DNA from: Odobenus rosmarus divergens
Taxonomy: Eukaryota > Chordata > Mammalia > Carnivora > Odobenidae
NCBI RefSeq assembly: GCF_000321225.1
Contig: NW_004450479.1
Location: 2,013,019-2,077,018, forward strand
Direction of reading: 5' to 3'
Length of the DNA stretch: 64,000 nt
Shown piece by piece: positions 34,915 to 44,500 of this stretch (within the stretch, counting starts at the first letter, position 1; every line of letters begins with the position of its first letter). A program made the translations under genes and the position numbers. The notes under the pieces were generated by a model. That model searched no databases. It was not told the DNA's origin and was given only the letters and a program-made list of their open reading frames with translations.

Positions 34915-35282
34915 CAGCTCGTCTAATCTGTCTTTCCTCCCTCTACTTCCCCAATGCAAGTTCCTGCTGAGTACATTTCCCAGCTTCCTCTGCACCTCAG
35001 TCTGATCTTGCAGCCAAACTCTGGCCACGGGACATGATCAGAAGTGAGGTGTCCAAATTATCAGTGCTACCCCCTCCCACTCAGCTCTTCCTCTGTCTCT
35101 CCCCTGTGGGAATGCAGACATGCTGAGATATCTCTGTGCAGAGGACAAGAGCAGAGGGACAGAAGGGGAGTGTCGGGTGGAAGGGGCCTGGGCCCCATGT
35201 CCCAAGGAGGCCACAGCAAGCCCCAACGGCTTTCGTGGACCATCACGGCCTATCCTGGATCCTTGCACTTTCAATGGGAAGG
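34915..35282. other. Non-L1 insertion splitting the L1 (possible old DNA transposon)
   Basis: L1 sequence stops near 34910 and resumes near 35285. The segment between has 'AGTACATTTCCCAGCTTCCTC' and 'CTCTGGCCACGGGACATGATC', reminiscent of a widespread eutherian repeat whose name I cannot give with confidence. No terminal repeat is readable. Confidence 0.35.
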
Positions 35283-35929
35283 ACCATTAAGCAAAAGAAT
35301 GTCCATACATCCACATCAGGGAACACCATGCAGCCCTAAAAAGACTGGGCTCATTGCTATGGGTTGACATGGAAAGATACCAAAGGCTTATTATGACTTA
35401 AAAAGTGCAAGTCTTAGAACATCGCACAGACAACATACCATTTTGTGAGAAGAAAAGGAAAAGGCTGTGTTTGAAGGATGCGCGACTGGGCTCTGCTCTG
35501 TACCCAGCGGGAGCTCGGGAAGGGTCTGTCATAGAAACAGTACTGAAGGGAGAAGGCTCGAACTACTAAGGGCTGGGGAGGCAGAGGTGTGCATTTTGGG
35601 GCAGAGGTGTATTATCCATCTCCTTTAATACTTCTGTTCTCTTGGAATCTTTTATCACAGAAATTACTTGTACTTTCTAAAAAGACAAAAATGCACACAA
35701 ACCACGAAAAGGAAAGAGGAAAAGGGTAATCTCCGAGGTTGACTGTGATACACTTCTACATGCTTCCAACACTTTAGAACAAACAGGCATCGTACATGAC
35801 CCGTGTAAGCCGGAAGCCTTTGGCAAGCGCTCCACCAGGCACAGTGGGACGCAGATAGAGGTCTCCGGGGCACAGTGGGGAAGACAGGCCCTCTCTGCGC
35901 CCACTCCCCAGCACCCCCCCTGCACCCTC

Positions 35930-36094
35930 CCAGCCTGGCACTGGGGGCGTTTGGGGCCGATCGTTAAATCCCCCCCACCCCACCCCGGGCACTGCGTGCT
36001 GTCTGGCAGCGTCCATGCCCAGTTGTGAATCAACAAGGTCTCTGAACATTGCCAATGTGTCCTGAGGGGGATCCTGTCCCGGTGAGAACCTCTG
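35930..36094 (-). mobile_element. MER20-like hAT element, minus strand
   Basis: It contains 'GCGTTTGGGGCCGATCGTTAA', 'TGTCTGGCAGCGTCCATGCC', 'CCAGTTGTGAATCAACAAGG' and 'TCTGAACATTGCCAATGTGTC', and ends GGTGAGAACCTCTG. This is the order of reverse-complement MER20, a non-autonomous hAT-Charlie element. Confidence 0.75.
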
Positions 36095-37627
36095 CCTTTG
36101 AGGCGAGCAGAGGCGGTCTGATCTGAAGCCGTAGCTGTGTGTGCTCAGGTTAGTGAGACTGCAGACTCGGCAAGTCCACACCCGCCGGGAAAAACAAAAT
36201 CAACTCTATTCAACCGCACTGAGGAAAATGACCTTTGAGAATGAATTCTTATTAGAACATGAGCACGTAGATCTCACTTGCCTTCTCAGAAAGACACTGG
36301 GCAGTTTGTCAGGCTTCAGGCTGGGCCTGCAGAGGCAGGAGCAGACAGCAGAGCCAGCATCCAAAGCACAGCTGTTTCTCCCGTCCCACGTCACCTCAGT
36401 GGAACCGGCCGCACAGGCCGGATGAGTGCAGGCCCCTCCATGAGACAGGCCGCCGCACACCCCAGGGCCCTCCACGCAGACGTCTAGCTTCTCCCTCACC
36501 AAAGCTACACATTCAGAGAATTCCTCACCAAAGCATCTCTCCTTTCTCTTGAAAAACATACTAAAGGCCATGTTTTCATTTCAAACAAAGAAACGGAAAT
36601 GGGTTTTAGATAATTTATTCATTACAATCCACTTCATCTGTCAGGTTATATTAAACGTGAAAAAGAAAGGTCCCCTTGCTTTGTCAGACTGTCCTCTGGG
36701 GCTGAGTCAAGCACGGGGCCAGGACAAGAGGTGGGGAGAGCGGCCCTGGGCTCCCAGGGGAAGCAGTGCACCTCACAAGAAGCACCTCCCCATTTCTGAG
36801 AAGACTCTGAGGGCATCTTCGCCCAAAAACGTCCAAGCGTGAGTCGGAAGTCTCAGCCACAGTCACGCAGCCCCCTCCTGAGGGCTTTCCCAGAGGGCCA
36901 CCCAGGGCAGTGAGCTTCCTCCTGACCTCACGCGTCCCTGAGTCCCCTGCCCTGCAAAGGGCTTTGCCTGCGGCCGTTCTCTGAGGAGAAGGGGGCAGCA
37001 GAAGATGCGTCTTCTTTCCAAAGGGTGTTCTCCGAACACATCGCCCGCTAGTGGGAGGTGATGGCCCAGATATGTCAGGTGTGGAAGAGCCAGGCTCCTG
37101 GACCAAGTGCAGCCATCAACGACTCTGGAGGGGGAGCCCCAGGCAAACTCTCGGTCCCTCAAAATCCACAAGGCTGAAGGCTCACTGGCTTTGTGGACCC
37201 TTCCTCTGTTTTTCCTTTATTATAGTTAAATAACCGTTTACTCCATCAGTAATTCTAAATAAATATTATTTAAATAATAGAATTTACTGGTTTTGAAAAC
37301 TGCATTCTCTATCCAATAGTGACATTCTTGTTCTCACTCTGCTTTAGTATACAGTTCATTATTGATCTTGTTGAAAGATGGATCACAGAGGTTTTTAAAT
37401 GCAGTTTTAAAAAACATACACTTGTAATTTTAAAGAACAACATTTGTGCCAGATCCTATTTATCATTTGTTATAATTGTTACCCTATCCATATTGAGAGT
37501 GCAGCAGGGCCCAACAAAAAGCTGTTAATTTTATTGTAAACTTGACTTTTCTCTTCTGAGGATTTCTAGGACTTGGTGTTTGTCTGCAAGAGTTGAAGGA
37601 AGACCATCAGTAAAGATCCTATTTCTT

Positions 37628-37822
37628 GGGGCGCATGGGTGGCTCAGTCGTCACGCGTCTGCCTTCGACTTGGGTCGTGATCCAGGGGTCCTGGGATCGA
37701 GCCCCACATTGGGCTCCCTGCTCTGTGGGAGACCTGCTTCTCCCTCTCCCACTCCCCCTGCTTGTGTTCCCTCTCTCGCTGTGTCTCTGTCAAATAAATA
37801 AAAAAATCTTAAAAAAAAAAAA
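37628..37822 (+). mobile_element. Carnivoran SINE (CAN-SINE), plus strand, young-looking
   Basis: The full head-to-tail structure (GGGGCGCATGGGTGGCTCAG to AATAAATAAAAAAATCTTAA plus A-run) is flanked by a perfect duplication of at least 15 bp, AAGATCCTATTTCTT, at 37613-37627 and 37823-37837. The intact duplication and long A-tail suggest a relatively recent insertion. Confidence 0.96.
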
Positions 37823-37978
37823 AAGATCCTATTTCTTCAGGAGAAGTGCTGAAAACTTGGGACTATTTCTTTACAAGAGCTTCAAAGTGCAAAAAAAATA
37901 TGATCCCCCTCATGCTAAGAGATAAAACCATAACCGATTTCTCAGATGTCTTATCCTATTAGAGAACCGGATTTATAG

Positions 37979-38150
37979 AGCAGAAGTTCTCAAACCTACT
38001 TGCATCAGCATGGCAGGGGGCGGGGGGCAGTTAAACACAGACCTCTGGGCCCCTCCGGGCTTCTGTCATCATAGGCGGGGTCGAATCACCTGCATTTCTC
38101 TTAAGTTCCAAGACCTTGAGAGTCCCTGGTGTGGGCGGACGAGGGTGCTG
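37979..38150 (+). mobile_element. MER5A-like hAT element
   Basis: 'CAGAAGTTCTCAAACCTACTTG', 'GACCTCTGGGCCCCTCC', 'AATCACCTGCATTTCTCTTAA' and 'GTTCCAAGACCTTGAGAGTCC' follow the order of MER5A (a short Charlie-derived non-autonomous element), with internal decay. Confidence 0.65.
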
Positions 38151-38339
38151 TACAGACTTGGGACACTCGATCCTCAGTTCCCGCCACCTGCACGCCTCAT
38201 GCTTTACAAAGAACACTTCCCAAATGCCTTTTTTCCCTTTATGATTTAACAGTTTACATATACTGATCAGGAAACAGTTTGCTGGTAAAATAACTTTTAA
38301 AGAAAAATATCCACTCATCCATGAGTCAAGCTGTAAGAT

Positions 38340-39590
38340 TTTTAACTATGAATTCAAAGTCTCTGATTGACACAGGGCTACTCAGGTTTTCTATTTCACT
38401 CTGGGTCACTTTGGGTAAGCTGTATGTTTCAAGGCATTTCCCATCTAATTTGTTAAATTTATTGGTATAAAATATTAATCTGTCCTCATCTTTTCTATGT
38501 CCACAGGATATGTGATGTCCGCTCTTTCCTTTCCAAATGTGGATCCTGTCTTCTCTTTGCCTCTTGATCTATCCAGCTAGAGACTTGTCAGTTTAGAAAA
38601 AAAGTGTTAGCGGTCAGCTCTCTACTGCCTGTCCTCCATTTTACTGATTTGCGCTCTTTGTTACTTCTCTCGTTCTCCTGGCTTTGAGCTTAGTGGGCCC
38701 ATCATTCTCTAGTTTCTTAAGGTAGAAACTGAGATTGTAATTTCAAACCTTTCTGCCTTTCTATATAGAGATTTCAGGGTACACATCTCCAAGCAAGCAC
38801 TGCATTAACTGCATCCTGCAAATTTTGGCAAGTGCTATTCTCATTCTTCAGTCTGAATAATCTTTACTTCCCTTTGTGATATCCTTCTTGACCTATGTGT
38901 TATTCAATTTCCAAGTATTTGAGGATTTTCCAGATATCCTACAATTCCAAATTCTGTGGTCAGAGAATATACTCTGGATGATGCTGATCCTCCTGCACGT
39001 GGCCCATCTCGGGGATTCGCCACCTGTGCCTGAGAGTGTACACATTCTACAGTGACTGGACAGAGGTTTATGTTCACTGTGCAGAGCGGCTGATAGTATT
39101 GTTCCAAACTTTTAGAGTAGTAACTGAGTTCTTTTTAACTAAAAAAAAATACCATGTCTGGAGTTTTCTTTGTGAGAAAGTTTTTAATTATCAATTTTAT
39201 CTGTAATTTTAAGTTGAGTTTTAACTTACTAATTACTGACAGATGGTTCTTCAAAGTTCTAACCAGGACTGAGGATTTGCTGCTTCCTCCCTGGCTCTGG
39301 CACTCTTGCTCTGTGTCGTCTGAACTCTCCCATCAGGCACATACACGTCCAGGGCGGTTTACCTGACCAGGTGTCATCGTGAAACGTCCGTCTTCACCTC
39401 TGGTAACACTCGTGTCTCAAATCCATTTTCTGATTAGTAACAGGGTCACCCTAGCTCTCCTATAACTAGTATTTGCACGATACATCTTTCGTGTCCAAAC
39501 TTTTTCTTTGTATTTACAGTGCATCCCTGTAGATGGCATGAAGTTTGGTCTTGCTTTCAGTCCAGTCTGATATAAACTTATGACAAATCA
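38340..39590 (-). mobile_element. LINE-1 ORF2 segment, minus strand (probable inverted 5' part of an L1)
   Basis: On the plus strand it reads as reverse-complement L1: 'CTCAGGTTTTCTATTTCACTC' near 38382, 'TTTCTTAAGGTAGAAACTGAG' near 38713, 'TTCAATTTCCAAGTATTTGAG' near 38904 and 'GATGGCATGAAGTTTGGTC' near 39533. These phrases come from mid-ORF2. It abuts plus-strand L1 C-terminal sequence at about 39600. Confidence 0.75.
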
Positions 39591-39758
39591 AATTAATTTA
39601 GAATGTGGGACATTCTAGAGAATAATTGGTCTGGATTCATCAAAAAGTCGATGCGCACTGTTGAGTGAATGAAAACACAAGTCACAGACTGGGAGGAAGC
39701 ATTTATAGAATACACATCTGATAAAGGACTTGCATCCAAGATATAAAAAAAAATTCTA

Positions 39759-39945
39759 GGGCGCCTGGGTGTCTCAGTTGGTTAAGCGACTGCCTTCAGC
39801 TTGGGTCATGATCCTGGAGCCCTGGGATCGAGTCCCACATTGGGCTCCCTGCTCAGTGGGGAGTCTGCTTCTCCCTCTGACCCTCTTCCCTCTCGTGCTC
39901 TCTATCTCTCATTCTCTCTCTCTCAATAAATAAAATCTTTAAAAA
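39759..39945 (+). mobile_element. Carnivoran SINE nested in L1, plus strand
   Basis: The head GGCGCCTGGGTGTCTCAGTT, body and A-tail are all visible. Flanks share an A-rich duplication, AAAAAAATTCTA, just before 39759 and at about 39945-39956, splitting the L1 phrase. Confidence 0.93.
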
Positions 39946-40000
39946 AAAAAATTCTAAAAAGTGAGTAAGAAAACAACCCTATTTAAAAGTGGGAAAAACA

Positions 40001-40126
40001 GGGGCATCAGGGTGGCTCATTGGCTGAGCACCTGACTCTTGATGTCAGCCCAGCTCTTGATCTTGGAGTTGTGAATTTAGGCCCCACATTGGACTTCATG
40101 CTGGGCGCACACCCTACTGAAAAAGA
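40001..40126 (+). mobile_element. Short, older carnivoran SINE nested in L1, plus strand
   Basis: The head GGGGCATCAGGGTGGCTCAT is followed by GAATTTAGGCCCCACATTGG and a truncated body ending ACACCCTACTGAAAAAG, without the long CT tract. The duplicated flank AAAAGTGGG is at 39985-39993 and 40127-40135. Confidence 0.85.
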
Positions 40127-41046
40127 AAAAGTGGGCAAAGATATGGACACCCCACCAAAGAAGGTATACAGATGGCTAATAAGCAGATGAAAAGACACTC
40201 CACATCATATGTTATTAAGGAATTGCAAATTCAAACAACAATGAGACACCACCGTGCACCTAATTAGAAGAGCTAAACTCCAAAACACTGGCAACAACAA
40301 ATGCTTAGCACTAGGATGGGGGCACCGGGAACTCTCGTTCACTGCTGCTGGGAAGGCGAACTGACGCAGCCCCTTTGGAGGACAGTTTGGCAGTTGCTCA
40401 GAAAGCTAAACATACCATCTGATCTAGCAATGTACTCCTAGGTATGTACCCAAATTAGTAAAAACCTCACGTCTACCCAAAAACCTGCATTCACAGTAGC
40501 CAAAAAAACCTGAGAGCAACCGAGATGTCCTTCAATAGGGGTCCATCCAGACAATGAAATGTTACTCAATGGCACAAAGAAGTGAGCCATCAAGACACAA
40601 AAACACATGAGGGGACCTTAAATGCGTATTCCTAGCTGAAGAAAGCCAATCTGAGAAGACCACAGACTGTACGACCCCAGCTGACTGGCGCTCTGGCAAC
40701 AGTGGGATGATAGAGACGGTGAGTGTCTGCGGCTGCTGTTGGGGGGGGGCGGGTGCGGTTGGAGGCAAACTGTCCTGTATGACACGGTAATGGTGGACGC
40801 ATGACACCTTGCATCTGGCAAAACCCAGAGCGTGCAGCATAAGAGTGGGTCCCCATGGAGCTAATGACACTGGGTCAGTACGGATCATGAACTTCAGCAA
40901 GCGTCCATGCCCACGCCCCAGGGAGGACAGGGGAGGGACGGAGTGCTTGGGAATGCTCGGTACTTCCCAATGTTCCCAGAAAACTAAAACTGCTGCAAAA
41001 CCTAAAGTCTGTCAGTAATAATAATTTTTTAAAAGACCGATGCTTA

Positions 41047-41270
41047 GGAGCGCTTGGGTGGCTTAGTCAGTTAAACGTCCAACTCTTGATTTCGGCTGAG
41101 GTCATGACCTCATCAGGGTCGTGAGATTGAGCCCCGTGTCAGGCTCCGGGCTAAGCCCAAAGTCTGCTTGGGAGTCTTTCCCTCTTCCTCTCCCTTCCCC
41201 TCTGTCCCTGCCCTCCACTCGCGCTCTCTCTAAAATAAACAAACTCTTTAAATAAAAATTAAAAAAATAA
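41047..41270 (+). mobile_element. Carnivoran SINE, first unit of a tandem pair
   Basis: The diverged head GAGCGCTTGGGTGGCTTAGT is followed by GTGAGATTGAGCCCC and the tail AATAAAAATTAAAAAAATAA. It is followed directly by a second SINE. The left flank AAAAGACCGATG (41031-41042) pairs with a sequence beyond the second unit. Confidence 0.88.
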
Positions 41271-41458
41271 GGGGTGCCTGGGTGGCACAATCAGTTAACG
41301 TGTCCGGCTCTTGGTTTTGGCTCAGGTCATGATTTCATGGTTCGTGCGATCAAGCCCCATGTCTGGCTCCGCTCCCTCTGCCCCTCCCCCCACCTGCCAT
41401 ACACACGTGCTCACTCGCTCTCTAAAGTTAAAAAAAAAAACTTAAATGAAAATTTAAA
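41271..41458 (+). mobile_element. Carnivoran SINE, second unit of a tandem pair
   Basis: The head GGGGTGCCTGGGTGGCACAA begins immediately at the A-rich tail of the previous unit. It ends in an A-rich tail before AAAAGACTGATG (41459-41470), which matches the left flank of the first unit with one mismatch. Confidence 0.88.
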
Positions 41459-41479
41459 AAAAGACTGATGTGTAACTCA

Positions 41480-41725
41480 CTACGAAAAGATAATAAGATA
41501 ATTTCACTTAAAAAAAAAAAGAAAAAAAGGCAGAGACTGATCTACATTCACGGACACCAAAAAGGATGATGAACAAGTGCAGTGCATGAACCTGGACTGG
41601 ATCCTGGATCCAAACAAAACCAACAAACAAAGACTGCTTATGGGAACACAATTTTGATGTGGGCAGGAAAATGTGAGTATGAGCCCTACAGTAAATGACA
41701 CTAGAGAACCGATGTTCAGCTTCTT
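41480..41725 (+). mobile_element. Ancient interspersed repeat fragment, family not assigned
   Basis: 'GCATGAACCTGGACTGGATCC' near 41583, and the surrounding wording, resembles an old eutherian repeat with a TGGACTGGATCCTGG-type core, also seen in part at 55.4-56.7 and 62.2-62.7 kb. It is too decayed to name. Confidence 0.4.
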
Positions 41726-41729
41726 GAAC

Positions 41730-42960
41730 AATTTGCTATTTCATACCTACCAAAGAGTCTATTAAAAGAAGAAAAGCATGTACAGATAAATTATGAGGAA
41801 CAATAAGAGAACAGCAAAATTGGTAAACATAAAATAAATGTACAAAAATCAACCGCCTTTCCATACACCTTGGTAAAAACTTACAAAATATAATTTTATA
41901 GTAAACATTTATAGCAACACCAAAAATATAAAGCACCCAGGAATATACCTAACAAATGATGCAAACTTCTGTGAAATTATGAAATATTACTGATACTTAA
42001 AGAGAGTATAGTTTGGTAGACTCATCATTGTAAAGATGCTGAGTCTCCCCCACCATTAATCAACAGATTGACAAGTTGATTCACTAGCTTAAAGGAAGAT
42101 CTAAGGGCCAAGAACAGCCAAGAAGAACCGAAGAAGAACAAAAGGGGGATTCTGCTTCCCTAAATACCAAGAATCACTGGAAACCTACACTCATGAAAAT
42201 AGTTTCCTGGCCCAGAGGCAGACCCGTGGGACAGAGTACTCAGAAACGTGCCACACACTGTGGAAATCCGATTTTGTTCGAAGTTGGCATTAAATAGTAA
42301 TGGAATAGGTAGGTATCCATTGAAGGGGGGACAAAAAAACAGAGTGTGAACCCCTACCTAACAGTATGTACAAAATCTGTTTCAGGTAGATTAGAGACCT
42401 AAATTTAAGGATAAAAATACAACTCTTTTGGAAGAACATACAGTGGAATACTTTTGCAACCCTGGCATGAGGTAAGACTTCTTAAAGAAGATACAAAATG
42501 TCCACACCATAAAGGAAAGCTGACCAAGATGACCACATGAAAATAAGGAACTGCTGTCCATGAGAGGACACCATTAAGAGAGCAGAAACAAACCAACAAT
42601 CTAAGCCATAAATTCAGAGAGGACATTCGCAATTCATAAAAATAATAAAGGGTTGCTGTCCAGAATATGAAGAATTCTTTCAAATCAATAAGAAGATGAC
42701 ACACTAACCTAAGTGAAAAATGGAGAAGAGCGTGCACTTCAAGAAGGGGAAGCCTCCACGGTCAACAACGAATCAGAAGGTGCTCGATGTCACAGCCCCT
42801 GGGGAGACCCATATTACTCCTCACACTGTGCAGAAAAATCAAGTCCTGACTACAGTGCTGGGGAGGAAGGTGGGCAGTCTAGGAAAACAATGGGAACCAC
42901 TCAGACGTCCGCCTGCACAGAAGGCACCGAGCAGGTCCTAAGATGTCCCCACACCGGCAG
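41730..42960 (+). mobile_element. LINE-1 ORF2 segment, plus strand
   Basis: Degenerate L1 ORF2 phrases in order: 'CCAGGAATATACCTAACAAA' near 41938, 'AACAGATTGACAAGTTGATTC' near 42062, 'CAGAGGCAGACCCGTGGGAC' near 42213, 'GATTAGAGACCTAAATTTAAG' near 42389, and 'TGGAAGAACATACAGTGGAA' near 42430. Frames are closed by many stops. It is a separate fragment from the 39600-41030 L1, because it contains ORF2 sequence that should precede it. Confidence 0.75.
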
Positions 42961-43556
42961 TGGGGCTGAGGGAAGGGCACCAGGCACCCTTGCAGGGACG
43001 GATCGTCAGAGTGTAACACGGAGCGGGAGAAGCAGGCAGAGAAGGATCCCAATCTTGTCAACCAGAAAACACCCAAAGCCCAACACGCCTGGACAGCCAC
43101 ACAAATGTGGGGATGCTGTAAAGGAAGGCAAGGTCATGATAAACTCGAAATCCGCTGTGCCGGTGACCTTGGCGGGGAGGAGGGAGACTGCACCACAGGA
43201 GGGGCATAGGGGCTCCAAAGGTGCGTTTTCTCCCCTGGCTGGAGGCCATGTGGCACCAAACACTGCACACCTCCAGGTACTGCCTTCCACACAGTGTACG
43301 AGGAGAGCACGTGGCCGTGGCTCTGAGGGACCCACATGCCGGCACCATAGGGTGGGGCGGAACTTGCCACTCCAGGCCAGGAAGGTGGCGGGAGGGTGTC
43401 GCCGACCCCTTACTTCCACCACCATCTTTGGTTAAGGAGCTGCAGGAGGCCGGCAGCAGGACTCTGGGGAGGGCCGAAGCTGTGTCTGCAGGTGGCCTGG
43501 TGTGAGCTCCTTGGAATCTATGCACCATTTTCTTCCCTAAGGAAACCGCTAATTCT

Positions 43557-43751
43557 TTTTTTTTGTTAAAGATTTTATTTATTTTTGACAGAGAGAGAGT
43601 GTACAAGCAGGGGAAGAAGCAGACAGAGGGAGAGGGAGAAGCAGGCTCCCCGCTCAGCAGGGAGCCCGATGTGGGGCTCGATCCCAGGACCCTGGGATCA
43701 TGACCCGAGCTGAAGGCAGATGCTTGACCGTCTGAGCCACCCAGGCGCCCC
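43557..43751 (-). mobile_element. Carnivoran SINE (CAN-SINE), minus strand
   Basis: The T-rich tail complement with AAAGATTTTATTTATT, a GA-rich body and the head complement GAGCCACCCAGGCGCCCC are complete. The flanks GAAACCGCTAATTCTT (43542-43557) and GAAAACCGCTGATTCTT (43752-43768) are an imperfect target-site duplication. Confidence 0.94.
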
Positions 43752-44140
43752 GAAAACCGCTGATTCTTAAAAGCACACTCTAACTGAACCAAGAAACCTG
43801 GTCACCACGTGGCCCACGCGGCGGAAGCACAAGCAAGTCCTGCCTGTGGCGGGAAGAGTGCACCGTGGGCACGTCTCGGGCACCACACCACGGCCTCCAG
43901 ATGGGCCGCTCCCCGGCCACGCTCCTCATGCCTGTCCCGGCGCTCATGGCCGAGGCAGAGATGATCCCACCACGCCCTGCCCCATGGCCGGCCCATGGCG
44001 CTGGCCCAACCTCACTGCGTCTGGGCCTATGGAAGTGGAGTGACTGGCAGCAGAGCCGCGGGCGACCACCAACACTCACACAGTTTGGGGCGGCAGGAGA
44101 AACGGGCTGGGTTCACATGGACCTCTGACGGTGCTCCTAC

Positions 44141-44299
44141 CTTATTGAAGACCCAGATCTCCCCGTTCACGGTAGGCCTGGGCACCCCGTGGCCGTTGTA
44201 GTGGAAGAGGACCCGCTCCTCCTTGGCGTTCCGGCGTAAGGACGTGCACAGCTTCTTCACTTCGTCCACTGTGGGGTCGAGGCTCTGCTTGTACCGGGC
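44141..44299 (-). CDS. RPTOR: RPTOR coding exon (about human residues 117-169), caspase-like His segment
   Basis: This 159-bp exon has 53 whole codons and is phase 0 at both ends. It starts [18 protein letters not shown] and ends [11 protein letters not shown]. The motif [13 protein letters not shown] is the diagnostic Raptor RNC signature; its His aligns with the caspase catalytic His, pairing with the Cys in the next exon. Acceptor: TTCTCCCGCGACAG at 44313-44300, after a long pyrimidine tract. Donor: AAG|GTAGGA at 44140. The only difference from the human protein that I notice is Ile for Val in GEIWVFNK. A decoy consensus donor (G|GTGAGT) lies 31 nt upstream of the exon, at 44330. Probably human exon 4. 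It is the first RPTOR exon in the window in transcription order. Confidence 0.98.
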
Positions 44300-44384
44300 C
44301 TGTCGCGGGAGAAGAGACGAAGAAACTCACCGTGGATTCAGGGCATTACGGGGGTACGTGCCCCCTTCCTCGCTCTGAGTTTGC

Positions 44385-44500
44385 GTTGAAAGGCTGGGTG
44401 ACCCTGGACAAGTGACCCCGAGGGTTTCTCCACCTGTAAACCGGGGATAATGACCCCTCAGAGGGGGCTGTGGAACTTCACCCGTCCAACCAGTATTCCA
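44385..44500 (+). mobile_element. MIR SINE fragment, plus strand
   Basis: 'TGGGTGACCCTGGACAAGTGA', 'TCTCCACCTGTAAACCGGGG' and 'ATAATGACCCCTCAGAGGGG' reproduce the MIR core in sense order. It lies 86 bases from an RPTOR exon. Confidence 0.7.

Larger units (their letters stand above)
33610..35660 (+). mobile_element. LINE-1 (ORF2 3' half to 3' end), plus strand, interrupted
   Basis: It opens with 'TTTGACAAGCTGATTCTAAAG' near 33642, then 'AGTAGGGACCTGCACTACCAG' near 33767, 'GATGGTATTAGGGAGGGCAA' near 33822 and 'TAGAAATAGACCCACATATA'-like sequence near 33870. Late L1M sequence follows at 34746-34900 and 35285-35660 ('CACCATGCAGCCCTAAAAAG' near 35326). A SINE sits at 34492-34734, and non-L1 sequence at 34915-35282. 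All frames are broken. It lies antisense to RPTOR. Confidence 0.78.
39600..41030 (+). mobile_element. LINE-1 ORF2 C-terminal segment and 3' end, plus strand
   Basis: 'CAGACTGGGAGGAAGCATTT' near 39686, 'CATCTGATAAAGGACTTGCAT' near 39715, then after SINE interruptions 'GTGGGCAAAGATATGGACAC' near 40131, 'CAAACAACAATGAGACACCAC' near 40233 and 'GGACAGTTTGGCAGTTGCTC' near 40380. It ends in decayed 3' sequence before 41031. It is degenerate and antisense to RPTOR. Confidence 0.8.
32306..44140 (-). other. RPTOR: RPTOR intron (11.8 kb, phase 0) between the exons at 44141-44299 and 32159-32305
   Basis: It is bounded by donor GTAGGA at 44140 and acceptor CCAG at 32306. From 33.6 to 43.75 kb it is mostly LINE-1 with nested SINEs and old DNA transposons. 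Stretches without a nameable feature are 32306-33600, 36100-37610 and 42960-43550, plus the exon-proximal 43770-44140. The 36100-37300 part is mixed GC-rich to AT-rich single-copy-looking sequence. Confidence 0.92.

Noticed and set aside
42713..43435. 240-codon plus-strand frame and 244-codon minus-strand frame nearby
   Set aside because: The first starts in L1-derived sequence, and the second crosses a SINE. Neither shows a known domain.
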